Shown: positions 1 to 5,667, counted from the stretch's first letter. The stretch is 5,667 nt of DNA from Glaciecola sp. UBA1851 (GCA_002338515.1 DDIL01000208.1:1-5667); one strand, 5' to 3'. Notes: generated by a model not told the origin, from the letters alone. Translations and numbers: made by a program.

Positions 1-48
1 GCTATTGTTTGTTGTTTGAGATTTTTCAATATTCATATCCTCTAACAT
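1..48 (-). CDS. Possible 5' end of a leftward gene (partial, 16 codons)
   Basis: Reading leftward, an ATG at 48-46 opens a frame that stays open to the window edge and reads MLEDMNIEKSQTTNNS; a second in-frame ATG lies at 36-34. An AGGA lies 11 bases upstream of the first ATG, while an AGAGGA sits only 1 base before the second, so neither start is well supported. A TTG at 29-27 in another frame has that AGAGGA at 8 bases and also stays open. The divergent arrangement over an AT-rich, palindrome-bearing gap makes a leftward gene plausible. Sixteen codons give no clue to its function, and chance openness over 48 bases is common. Confidence 0.3.
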   Translation of the reverse strand, partial: MLEDMNIEKSQTTNNS

Positions 49-89
49 TGCACAACTTTTCCTGTCCTTGTGTGGCCGCGATTCAGTTA

Positions 90-104
90 ATCCTAAAATA
101 GGAT
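90..104. repeat. Perfect inverted repeat, operator-like
   Basis: ATCCTA-AAA-TAGGAT is a perfect 6-bp inverted repeat with a 3-base centre, in the gap between a possible leftward gene and the rightward lipoprotein genes. The size and symmetry fit a dimeric regulator's binding site, and it could also form a small hairpin in RNA. I cannot assign it to a known regulator, and palindromes of this size do arise by chance in AT-rich DNA. Confidence 0.4.
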
Positions 105-229
105 ACTTATATCTATATGTACAATTAAAATACTAAAATGTAACAAAATAAATTCAAAAAATTAACATTTATCATTGGTGGTGAATTAACACGGTAAAGC
201 CGTTGCTTTATTGAGTTTAAAAAATGTAC

Positions 230-235
230 TATAAA
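230..235 (+). promoter_or_regulatory. Candidate -10 element for the first lipoprotein gene
   Basis: TATAAA matches the sigma-70 -10 consensus at 5 of 6 positions and would start transcription near 242, giving a leader of about 40 bases before the ATG at 282. The upstream TTGAGT at 211-216 resembles a -35 box but is only 13 bases away, too close for a normal spacer, and nothing better lies at 16-18 bases. The call is therefore weak. Confidence 0.25.
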
Positions 236-281
236 CTTATTCAGACTGAACGCGACTATATTGATCAATGGACTGTTTCAA

Positions 282-1556
282 ATGACCTTCAATGCTCGTC
301 TCTTTATTGCTTACTGTTTTATTACGGTGTCATTGACTACTGCTTGTAGTTCAACAACAACTAATGCTGCACTAAATAACGAAAGTACAAATAACAATAT
401 CGCCACCGAATACACAACTTTTGAGGATGATAAGCGTGAGGTATTTTTTGCTGGCATCTCGTATCTTGGTGAAGCGAGTAAGCTCAAACAACGCTATCCA
501 CATGTACTGGCTTTAAATACCTTTTCAGAAAAGCGGCCTAGTGTAGACAGGTTGCTAGAAGAGTTTATTACAGTTAATACCTACCCGCATTTGCAGTTAA
601 ATAATGGGTTAGCAAACTTAAAGGATGGAGAGTCAATAGTTGTTAGTTTAGCAATTGAGTTAGAGCGAGTGATTATTGAAGAAATTCGTAGTGGGCAAAA
701 ACTTTACTTTGAAGTTGGGGCACAGCTTATGTTCATGGATTTTGAAACCATGAGTTTAATTACTTCATATCCAGTACGTGTTACCAAAAACGTAATCAAG
801 CCAGTAGGACAAGATTTGTCGCAAGTCATCGATGATAATTTCAAAAGTCTCTATTTGGGTTCTCCAATTAAAGCGAATGCACAAATTAATAAGCTGACTC
901 CTGAAGCAAGTATACAACAGGGATCATCGGGTGGACTTTTAAATCGAACAATTGAAGTGTTGAAACAAGTACAGTTATTAGATACTGCTCCCTTAAGGTT
1001 TCAAGTGGATAGCTTAGAACTGACAGATTCAGTACGCACAAAGTTGCCTCCTGAGACTCAATTTGAAGATATTGAACATTACTTGGCTCAGCATTTTACT
1101 CGCAATTTTGCTCAAACTTATGAAGTGAACGCCTTGCCATTTTCAAAAGGTCATACGGTTGGCAATAAAATGATGGGGCAGTTTGCTAATGGCGATATTT
1201 ACCAATTAGATATTCCTGAATCAGATTATACGTTCGATATGAAAGTCTTAGATATTAAAAAGGTAACTAAAGGTGCCCATATTTTATTTGCCTCGCGCTT
1301 ATCATTTGCACTGACCCACACGGCTAGTGAGCAAACTGAAATAGCTGGTAAGTTTCATTATTCTGTTCCGAAATTTAAAAATTACAAGAGTATGGACGAA
1401 ACGTCCGCTTACGAAGATGCAACAGAAGAATTGTTTTTAGATATTATCGAACAACTATCCAAGCCTTCAAAAGAATGGCATAAACGTCACTCAAATAACC
1501 ATAAAAAGAGCTATCAAGAGTTCAAACAAGTCCAGGAGCTACTAAATTATGATTAG
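282..1556 (+). CDS. Predicted outer-membrane lipoprotein of unknown function
   Basis: I do not recognise the family. From ATG 282 the product has 424 residues. The N-terminus is a lipoprotein signal: Arg6, a hydrophobic stretch, then LTTAC with the lipid-acceptor Cys22. Thr at -3 is less usual than Leu but allowed. Ser at +2 predicts sorting to the outer membrane. A Thr/Asn-rich tether (about 24-44) follows, then two alpha/beta halves (about 53-193 and 236-393) that look like a divergent duplication: each has a long beta-rich stretch followed by a terminal acidic helix. A charged tail ends the protein. A TTG at 261 would add 7 residues but has no SD and puts extra residues before the signal; ATG 282 has only a GGA at 9 bases. 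The stop overlaps the next gene's start by 8 bases, implying cotranscription and translational coupling. The halves recall CsgG/TolB-N-like periplasmic folds, but only by pattern. Confidence 0.8.
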   Translation: MTFNARLFIAYCFITVSLTTACSSTTTNAALNNESTNNNIATEYTTFEDDKREVFFAGISYLGEASKLKQRYPHVLALNTFSEKRPSVDRLLEEFITVNTYPHLQLNNGLANLKDGESIVVSLAIELERVIIEEIRSGQKLYFEVGAQLMFMDFETMSLITSYPVRVTKNVIKPVGQDLSQVIDDNFKSLYLGSPIKANAQINKLTPEASIQQGSSGGLLNRTIEVLKQVQLLDTAPLRFQVDSLELTDSVRTKLPPETQFEDIEHYLAQHFTRNFAQTYEVNALPFSKGHTVGNKMMGQFANGDIYQLDIPESDYTFDMKVLDIKKVTKGAHILFASRLSFALTHTASEQTEIAGKFHYSVPKFKNYKSMDETSAYEDATEELFLDIIEQLSKPSKEWHKRHSNNHKKSYQEFKQVQELLNYD

Positions 1557-2574
1557 GCTGTTCATCTTTGTATCAATATTATTGACCTTTTTGATTACGA
1601 CAAATGTTGTGGCAAGTGAGCAGTCTGCTAGTGCAAAAATCCCTTATAGTGGTTGGGGCCTTGATAGTGATGAACGAAGAGAAGCTGAGAAACTAGCTCT
1701 TATTCAAGCTGTAGAGGTATTTGTACAGAAAAAGCTGCCTTCTCATTACCCAAATTACAGTGAGTTCAAAGCAGAAATAGACCAAAACGTAGAAGACTTT
1801 GTCATTAAAAATGTAGTGACTCGCGACAAACAAAACAAACAAAATAAAACGTATGAAGTATGGGTTCGAGCAACCATAAATGAACCTAAGTTGTTGGAGC
1901 TGTTTTTAAGTAAAAACCCAGTTACCAATATAGAAGATCAAGCGTATTTCACCTTTGTTTTTGTTGCTAGGCAAGTTATTGGAAAGGAAAAGCGGGCAGA
2001 TATTTTTGTTTCGAAAACAGAATCTGAAGACAAGAAAAATAAAACCAATACAGTATCGACTTCAATAAAAGAGAAAAATTTTTCGGATGCATTAATCTAT
2101 GATGTTGCTACCACAAATGAGGTGGATACATCGGTTAGCGAAGTGCTATCTAATGCTAATTATTTAGTGATAGATGCAGGTTTATTGGAAGAAGAGACTG
2201 GCGGGTTATTGTCGGTAGAAGACTTTATTCTAGATTATGCTCAAGGAGATGATTTAAAGAAAAGTACAAAACGGGATGCGCTTATGGGATTACAAAGCTT
2301 AGATGATCCTATTGATTATTTAGTTATTGGTACATTAGATATAGATGAGCAACTTTTAGATAAAAACACAGATAAATTTAAAGTGTTTGTAAGCATTACG
2401 GCAAAAGTTTTAGCAATACAAAAACGGGGAGCCTTGGTAGCTGCGGTCAAACCAACACAATATGCAGGGCAGGGAGACACAGCAAAAGTTGCATTAAATA
2501 ATGCGTTAATACTAGCGGCAAAAGAAGCGGGCAATGAATTAGTCGGTCAATTAGTTTCAAAAGGTATACGATAG
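1549..2574 (+). CDS. Sec-exported periplasmic protein, FlgT-N/LPP20-like plus CsgG-like region
   Basis: The protein has 341 residues. A Sec signal peptide covers 1-22 (Arg3, long hydrophobic core, cleavage after VVA) and there is no lipobox Cys, so it should be a soluble periplasmic protein. Residues 25-120 resemble the FlgT N-terminal/LPP20 type of domain: a glycine turn (SGWG, 34-37), an Ala-rich helix (43-60), then strands ending in YEVWVRATI. Residues 145-178 are a Lys-rich, probably flexible segment. Residues 200-335 form an alpha/beta part with DYLVIGTLDI (256-265), a strand pair, QYAGQG (304-309) and a long Ala-rich terminal helix, as in CsgG/TolB-N-like proteins. AGGAG at 1534-1538 lies 10 bases before the ATG, inside the preceding gene. 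The 8-base overlap ties it to the upstream lipoprotein. Domain names are by pattern only; no flagellar gene is present to support a FlgT role. Confidence 0.8.
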   Translation: MIRLFIFVSILLTFLITTNVVASEQSASAKIPYSGWGLDSDERREAEKLALIQAVEVFVQKKLPSHYPNYSEFKAEIDQNVEDFVIKNVVTRDKQNKQNKTYEVWVRATINEPKLLELFLSKNPVTNIEDQAYFTFVFVARQVIGKEKRADIFVSKTESEDKKNKTNTVSTSIKEKNFSDALIYDVATTNEVDTSVSEVLSNANYLVIDAGLLEEETGGLLSVEDFILDYAQGDDLKKSTKRDALMGLQSLDDPIDYLVIGTLDIDEQLLDKNTDKFKVFVSITAKVLAIQKRGALVAAVKPTQYAGQGDTAKVALNNALILAAKEAGNELVGQLVSKGIR

Positions 2575-2678
2575 GGTCAAGATTAAAATTTAAACTAAGA
2601 CATAACGCTTCACTGAAGACTGGGTTAAATAGATACCAAATATCAATAATAACAACTGAAAAATATAGGGATTTAACA

Positions 2679-3560
2679 ATGAAAAAAACAAAACAATATT
2701 TTCACTCATTTGCAGTAATAACGAGTGTGATAGTACTCACTGCGTGCTCAGCAACTGAGATAAAACAAACAGTGGGAGATACCTATAACAATGTAGCAGC
2801 TACAATTACTGGTAGCGAAGCACCGGCATGGGCCTCAGCTCCTTTAATAGCTGAGAGTCAGTGTAATAGTTTTTCATATAAGAATGTTGAAAACTTTCTA
2901 GCCGTCTATGCAAGCAAAGAAAACTACTCATTAAAAGGTACCGCAAATGAGGCCGGCCAGCGTGCAATGGGCACTTATATGATATCGGCTGCGCTTATTA
3001 ACAAAGCACAAACTTGTATGGCTGAAGCACTTGAATTAAAAGAGACCATTACTCTTTTAGAGGAAGAGAAACAAATTATTTTAAGTGGCACCAGTTTAAG
3101 TGAGTCTGAAATAACAAGACACCGAGAAATTTCAGCTGAAGCTAATGAAGCCATTGTTAGTTACAGTCAACAAGTTGATGAACTATCTCCACAAAAAAGC
3201 GAGTCATTGGTTTTAGGTATTTCTACATTTTTAACCGGCACATACACCACGGTTAGAATGGAAGATGCGATAGCTGATTATACCAAAAAAGTTGCTGAGT
3301 CTTCTTCTAATAGTGCCAAATCTGTGAAGAACAATAATAGCCCAACTGCTTGGTTGAACGCTATTGCTGATGTATTTGATACTACTGCCGGTGGCGGTGC
3401 GACTATTGCAAACATAGGTAGTGGTTTAGTACCTCATATGAAAAAATTGTACAGTACGGGTGAATATTTGATGGAATACTCAAGAAAAAATAATTTAACG
3501 CTACCCTCTAACGCTACAGAAGAGTTCATGAGTATGGGTGGCTGGGGAGATGAAGAGTAA
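2679..3560 (+). CDS. Predicted outer-membrane lipoprotein with helical core, unknown function
   Basis: I do not recognise this 293-residue protein. It begins with a textbook lipoprotein signal: MKKTK, a hydrophobic core, and lipobox LTAC with Cys23. Ser at +2 predicts the outer membrane. After the tether comes APAWASAP (48-55), a short Trp/Pro motif like those that open LPP20-type domains. Most of the rest looks helical, with a charged coiled-coil-like stretch at about 107-170, a Gly/Thr-rich segment at 177-191, a Ser/Asn linker at 205-222 and a GGG turn at 238-240. Cys62 and Cys113 are the only cysteines of the mature chain besides the lipidated one and could form a disulfide. AGGGA at 2667-2671 lies 7 bases before the ATG. 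A 104-base gap separates it from the upstream gene, so it may be cotranscribed or have its own weak promoter. It converges on the LPP20 gene. Confidence 0.78.
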   Translation: MKKTKQYFHSFAVITSVIVLTACSATEIKQTVGDTYNNVAATITGSEAPAWASAPLIAESQCNSFSYKNVENFLAVYASKENYSLKGTANEAGQRAMGTYMISAALINKAQTCMAEALELKETITLLEEEKQIILSGTSLSESEITRHREISAEANEAIVSYSQQVDELSPQKSESLVLGISTFLTGTYTTVRMEDAIADYTKKVAESSSNSAKSVKNNNSPTAWLNAIADVFDTTAGGGATIANIGSGLVPHMKKLYSTGEYLMEYSRKNNLTLPSNATEEFMSMGGWGDEE

Positions 3561-3576
3561 TTTTTAGTTTTACTCT
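3554..3576 (+). terminator. Weak hairpin between convergent genes
   Basis: AGAGTAA (3554-3560, including the stop codon of the lipoprotein gene) pairs perfectly with TTACTCT (3570-3576) over a 9-base T-rich loop. It lies exactly where two genes converge with a 24-base gap, so it could help end transcription. It is AT-rich and lacks a clean U-tract after either arm, so it is at best a weak terminator. Confidence 0.3.
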
Positions 3577-3584
3577 AATTGTAT

Positions 3585-4613
3585 TTAGTATTGCTGGGCT
3601 TCTAAACCTAAAAGCTCAGCTAAATCCTTCTTTCTTAAGTTTAATTTTATGCGCTGTATCGCCTTATCAAGCGCTTGTTCGTGATCTCGATAAGAGCGCC
3701 CTTGGCTATCGAATGTGTTATTGCCTAATTCTGAGCGATTAATACGGCTAGTTAATGCAACCGATAAGCGAGATAAATATGCTTGTCTGTCATCTTGCGA
3801 TTCTGTATTTGAAGTGAAAACTTCTATTGTCGGAATATTATTGCTTTTATCATTTGAATTGAATGGCCTAGTGTTAATGCCTAAACTGGATAACTTTTGT
3901 TTAAGTAACTTTTCGACCTTTTTGGAAGAGTAGTCTTCGTCAGAAAATTTAAGAAAAACGAACCCTTTTTGTAACTGCTCATTCTTTAAGTTTTTGTATG
4001 CCACATAGCGCTTAACATTTTCAATGAAGGTAGGTTGTGGTGAAAGTGCATTCCAAACTAATTGAAGGCGTTGAGCTTCTTCAATTCTATTTTCAATATG
4101 TTCATTGTTAAGGACAATATCTAAATAGGTCATTGACGATATTTGAGTGAACCAAGAGGTTATTTCTGTATCAATGGCTGCCCAGCGAGCTTCATTATTG
4201 CGACTAAATTCATTCACATCCAATTGCGCTAGAACAAAAATGCCGTTTTTAGTGTCGTGTGTTTTTATATATTCAACATTTGAAAGACTTGTGTCTGTGT
4301 TTACTTGCGTAAAAATACGAGTATCTCTTTGATAGCGGCCATCTTGCATTTGTTCATAGTCAGTGTATTTTTGCGAAACAGCCGATTGAAAAAAACTAGA
4401 AATAGTAGCTAGTGAAGCTTTCTGAGCCTGTTCAACTGTGCTTCCTTCACCTACGCCGTATATGAAATCTGGAGTATTCTGAGGAGGATTTTTTGCCCAA
4501 GCTGGTAATGCATTAGGTGAGGAATTGACAATGCTGATATTTAAGAATAATAGCGCAGTGAACACGAGCAAACATGCGTATTTATACATCCCATTCGTAG
4601 AACCACCAACCAT
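3585..4613 (-). CDS. Secreted LPP20-domain protein, not lipidated
   Basis: The protein has 342 residues. The start at 4613 is set by AAGGAG 6 bases upstream; the later in-frame ATG (Met9) has no comparable site. Residues 1-35 are a Sec signal with Lys11 and a hydrophobic core; cleavage probably falls in SSPNA before LPAWA. Residues 36-135 match the LPP20 lipoprotein domain (Pfam PF02169 type): PAWAKNPP, then IYGVGEGST (51-59), an Ala-rich helix and a strand ending FVLAQLDV. Unlike classic LPP20 members it has no lipobox Cys at the cleavage site; Cys14 is inside the hydrophobic core. A helical middle (140-212) leads to a C-terminal alpha/beta part (215-330) with FVFLKF, IEVFTS, SRLSVALTS and a final Ala/Lys helix. 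It lies opposite the three rightward envelope genes and probably shares their process. The LPP20 call is by motif recognition; the molecular role is unknown. Confidence 0.82.
   Translation of the reverse strand: MVGGSTNGMYKYACLLVFTALLFLNISIVNSSPNALPAWAKNPPQNTPDFIYGVGEGSTVEQAQKASLATISSFFQSAVSQKYTDYEQMQDGRYQRDTRIFTQVNTDTSLSNVEYIKTHDTKNGIFVLAQLDVNEFSRNNEARWAAIDTEITSWFTQISSMTYLDIVLNNEHIENRIEEAQRLQLVWNALSPQPTFIENVKRYVAYKNLKNEQLQKGFVFLKFSDEDYSSKKVEKLLKQKLSSLGINTRPFNSNDKSNNIPTIEVFTSNTESQDDRQAYLSRLSVALTSRINRSELGNNTFDSQGRSYRDHEQALDKAIQRIKLNLRKKDLAELLGLEAQQY
3593..3620 (+). terminator. Hairpin in the 3' end of the LPP20 gene, possible terminator for the rightward genes
   Basis: GCTGGGCT (3593-3600) pairs with AGCTCAGC (3613-3620) over 8 positions with one G-U wobble and a 12-base loop. 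Read rightward, it is followed by a T-rich stretch (TAAATCCTTCTTTCTTAAG). It could end transcripts from the rightward lipoprotein genes about 60 bases past their last stop, inside the antisense of the LPP20 gene. The long loop and the broken T-tract keep confidence low. Confidence 0.3.
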
Positions 4614-4619
4614 GACTTA

Positions 4620-4625
4620 CTCCTT
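4620..4625 (-). promoter_or_regulatory. Ribosome binding site fixing the LPP20-gene start
   Basis: Read on the minus strand, AAGGAG ends 6 bases before the ATG at 4613-4611. It is the strongest Shine-Dalgarno site in the window and settles the start in favour of the longer signal peptide rather than the in-frame ATG eight codons later. Confidence 0.75.
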
Positions 4626-4684
4626 ATCAGATTACACTTACTTAATTAAAAAATGCATTACTCAGCCTGGAATAACTTTCAAAT

Positions 4685-4713
4685 TTTATGATTTACGTCT
4701 GTTAAAATTTCAA
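4685..4713 (-). promoter_or_regulatory. Candidate sigma-70 promoter for the LPP20 gene
   Basis: On the minus strand TTGAAA (4713-4708; 5 of 6 to TTGACA) and CATAAA (4690-4685; 4 of 6 to TATAAT) are separated by exactly 17 bases. Transcription would start near 4678, leaving a leader of about 65 bases before the ATG. It is the best-spaced promoter pair I found in the window, but not confirmed. Confidence 0.4.
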
Positions 4714-4799
4714 TAATTCCCAGTATAAAATTATTTCTAATGCCTGTTTTTCTAGTGTAGCACTTGCTTATATTATAGTCATATGTGCAATTAAGTATT

Positions 4800-4862
4800 T
4801 AATGCTAGTTATGCAATACTGGATTTTGAATTATTACAACGATGAATCATTCACTAGCATTA
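4800..4862. repeat. Spaced 10-bp perfect inverted repeat upstream of the GST gene
   Basis: TAATGCTAGT (4800-4809) is repeated exactly in inverted form as ACTAGCATTA (4853-4862), with 43 bases between the arms. The right arm ends 56 bases before the GST start codon. The arms could be paired sites for a regulator or the base of a long stem-loop in the leader RNA. The 43-base interior has no strong internal structure that I can see. Confidence 0.45.
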
Positions 4863-4918
4863 TAAACTAAAAGGAAACTTCAACTGTACAAACCACACTA
4901 TAAGAAGAAGGAAAATAT

Positions 4919-5587
4919 ATGTTTACTTTACATCATTTAAATAGTTCAAGATCGCAGCGCATCGTATGGATGTTAGAGTTATTACAAGTTGAGTATGACA
5001 TAAAAGTTTATCAAAGAGATGCAAAAACAAACCTCGCTCCTGATTCATTAAAGGCTATCCATCCTTTAGGTACCGCCCCGTTATTAACACATAACGATAA
5101 GGCCATTGCGGAAACAGGCGCTATTTGTGAATACTTAGTCCAACAAACTGGTAATACTGAGTTAATTCCAACCCAAGACAATGAAAACTATATAGACGTA
5201 CAATTTTGGTCTCATTATGCGGAGGGTAGTTTTACCCCTCATTTAGTGACAGCAATGGTGCTAAATAAAGGTAAAGAGAAAGCGAGTCCGTTCTTTGTAA
5301 AATTTATTGTGAAGAAATTTGTTGATGCAGTAATGAATGCGTACTTTGGTATGGCAATTACACGTAACCTGACTTTTGTTGAAAATTACTTAGAAGGACG
5401 AGATTGGTTAGTAGGCGATTCAGCCACCGTTGCTGATATTCAAATGAGTTTCCCGCTTGAGGCAATGTTTAATGCTGGCAAGCTTGAACAGCATCCCAAC
5501 ATATCTAAATATGTGAATCGTTTTCAATCTGAGCCAAGTTATAAGTTAGCGATGGCGAAAATGGAAGAGGCTGAAAAGAGCGCTTAA
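4919..5587 (+). CDS. Glutathione S-transferase (Gtt1/GTT-like)
   Basis: This 222-residue cytosolic enzyme is predicted to join glutathione to electrophiles or to act as a glutathione-dependent peroxidase. The N-terminal thioredoxin-like domain (about 1-76) shows the Gtt1-like opening with NSSRSQR at 8-14 (Ser10 or Ser12 likely at the catalytic position), the cis-proline Pro54 in GTAPLL, and the glutathione-binding ETGAI at 65-69, with Glu65 and Thr66 in place of the common Glu-Ser. The all-helical C-terminal domain (about 88-215) carries WLVGDSATVAD with the conserved capping box Thr170/Asp173. Length is normal for the family, with no sign of damage. AAGGA at 4908-4912 lies 6 bases before the ATG. 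It appears monocistronic and divergent from the LPP20 gene, with no functional link to the envelope cluster. The substrate cannot be predicted from sequence. Confidence 0.93.
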   Translation: MFTLHHLNSSRSQRIVWMLELLQVEYDIKVYQRDAKTNLAPDSLKAIHPLGTAPLLTHNDKAIAETGAICEYLVQQTGNTELIPTQDNENYIDVQFWSHYAEGSFTPHLVTAMVLNKGKEKASPFFVKFIVKKFVDAVMNAYFGMAITRNLTFVENYLEGRDWLVGDSATVADIQMSFPLEAMFNAGKLEQHPNISKYVNRFQSEPSYKLAMAKMEEAEKSA

Positions 5588-5667
5588 ATAAATGTAGCAA
5601 TAAAAGCACTTTTGATCATTATTGTGCCGGCGGGGTATTGGTAAGACGCGAGAATTTCACCATCAAC

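Larger units (their letters stand above)
49..281. other. AT-rich upstream intergenic region
   Basis: This is the gap between the possible leftward gene and the first lipoprotein gene. It is strongly AT-rich from about 84 to 190. It holds the perfect palindrome at 90-104, a small hairpin at 195-210 (TAAAGC, loop CGTT, GCTTTA) and a TATAAA at 230-235. No convincing coding frame, RNA gene or known riboswitch is visible. If the neighbours are truly divergent, promoters for both directions should lie here. Confidence 0.5.
4614..4918. other. Divergent intergenic region between the LPP20 and GST genes
   Basis: This 305-base AT-rich gap holds the ribosome binding site and a candidate promoter for the leftward LPP20 gene, and a 10-bp inverted repeat nearer the rightward GST gene. 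The hexamer TAATGC or its complement occurs four times (4655, 4738, 4800, 4857), but it is also frequent elsewhere in the window, so this is weak evidence for binding sites. A TATTAT at 4771-4776 and a TATAAA at 4861-4866 could be -10 boxes for the GST gene, each without a good -35. No convincing gene is seen on either strand. Confidence 0.6.

Noticed and set aside
195..210. Hairpin TAAAGC-CGTT-GCTTTA as a terminator or riboswitch part
   Set aside because: It is a short 6-bp stem with little G+C and no clean T-run or wider conserved structure; it lies upstream of the likely transcription start.
261..281. TTG at 261 as the start of the first lipoprotein gene
   Set aside because: It has no Shine-Dalgarno sequence and adds seven residues before a signal peptide that is already complete from the ATG at 282.
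2316..2534. 72-codon open frame on the minus strand
   Set aside because: It lies wholly antisense within the periplasmic protein gene, whose frame has clear domain motifs; no export signal or strong ribosome site supports it.
3715..3933. 72-codon open frame on the plus strand
   Set aside because: It is antisense to the LPP20-domain gene and has no convincing ribosome site or recognisable protein features.
4147..4332. 61-codon open frame on the plus strand
   Set aside because: It is a shadow on the opposite strand of the LPP20 gene with no independent support.
282..4613. Flagellar FlgO/FlgP/FlgT or curli CsgG locus
   Set aside because: Domain style is similar, but no flagellar or curli structural gene is present and the lipoproteins are not recognisable as FlgO, FlgP or CsgG.
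4525..4716. 63-codon open frame on the plus strand over the LPP20 gene start
   Set aside because: It covers the signal-peptide region and promoter of the opposing gene; composition reflects the complement of that hydrophobic stretch and AT-rich DNA.
4712..4735. 7-bp inverted repeat AATAATT / AATTATT
   Set aside because: It is made only of A and T in AT-rich DNA, so chance is likely and the hairpin would be weak.
5598..5624. Hairpin CAATAA / TTATTG after the GST gene as a terminator
   Set aside because: The stem is AT-rich, the loop is 15 bases and no U-tract follows; it is not convincing as an intrinsic terminator.

Overview
The window comes from an AT-rich bacterial chromosome. Its Lys/Asn-rich proteins, classic Sec and lipoprotein signals and Shine-Dalgarno (SD) starts suggest a marine gammaproteobacterium of the Alteromonadales type (Colwellia, Pseudoalteromonas or Glaciecola-like). 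That placement is an inference from composition and protein style, because no taxonomic marker gene is present.

Layout. Positions 1-48 may hold the first codons of a leftward gene that runs off the window. Positions 49-281 are an AT-rich intergenic region with a perfect 6+3+6 palindrome and a weak promoter for the rightward genes. Then follow three rightward genes for exported proteins: a lipoprotein (282-1556), a Sec-exported periplasmic protein overlapping it by 8 bases (1549-2574), and, after a 104-base gap, a second lipoprotein (2679-3560). A convergent gene (4613-3585, minus strand) encodes a secreted LPP20-domain protein whose stop lies 24 bases from that of the second lipoprotein. A 305-base divergent intergenic region carries a likely promoter for the LPP20 gene and a 10-bp inverted repeat ahead of a glutathione S-transferase gene (4919-5587). 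The last 80 bases are unassigned.

How the genes may work together. The four envelope genes look like one functional neighbourhood. All have export signals, both lipoproteins have Ser at +2 (predicting the outer membrane), and the two non-lipidated proteins resemble the LPP20 / FlgT N-terminal / CsgG-TolB-N type of small alpha/beta periplasmic domain. In known systems such domains build outer-membrane rings or collars (FlgO/FlgP/FlgT in vibrios, CsgG in curli secretion). No flagellar, curli or secretion gene is visible here, so any role beyond 'cell-envelope lipoprotein cluster of unknown function' is a hypothesis. The GST gene is a separate, ordinary cytosolic enzyme gene. No RNA gene, insertion sequence, CRISPR array or phage gene was seen.
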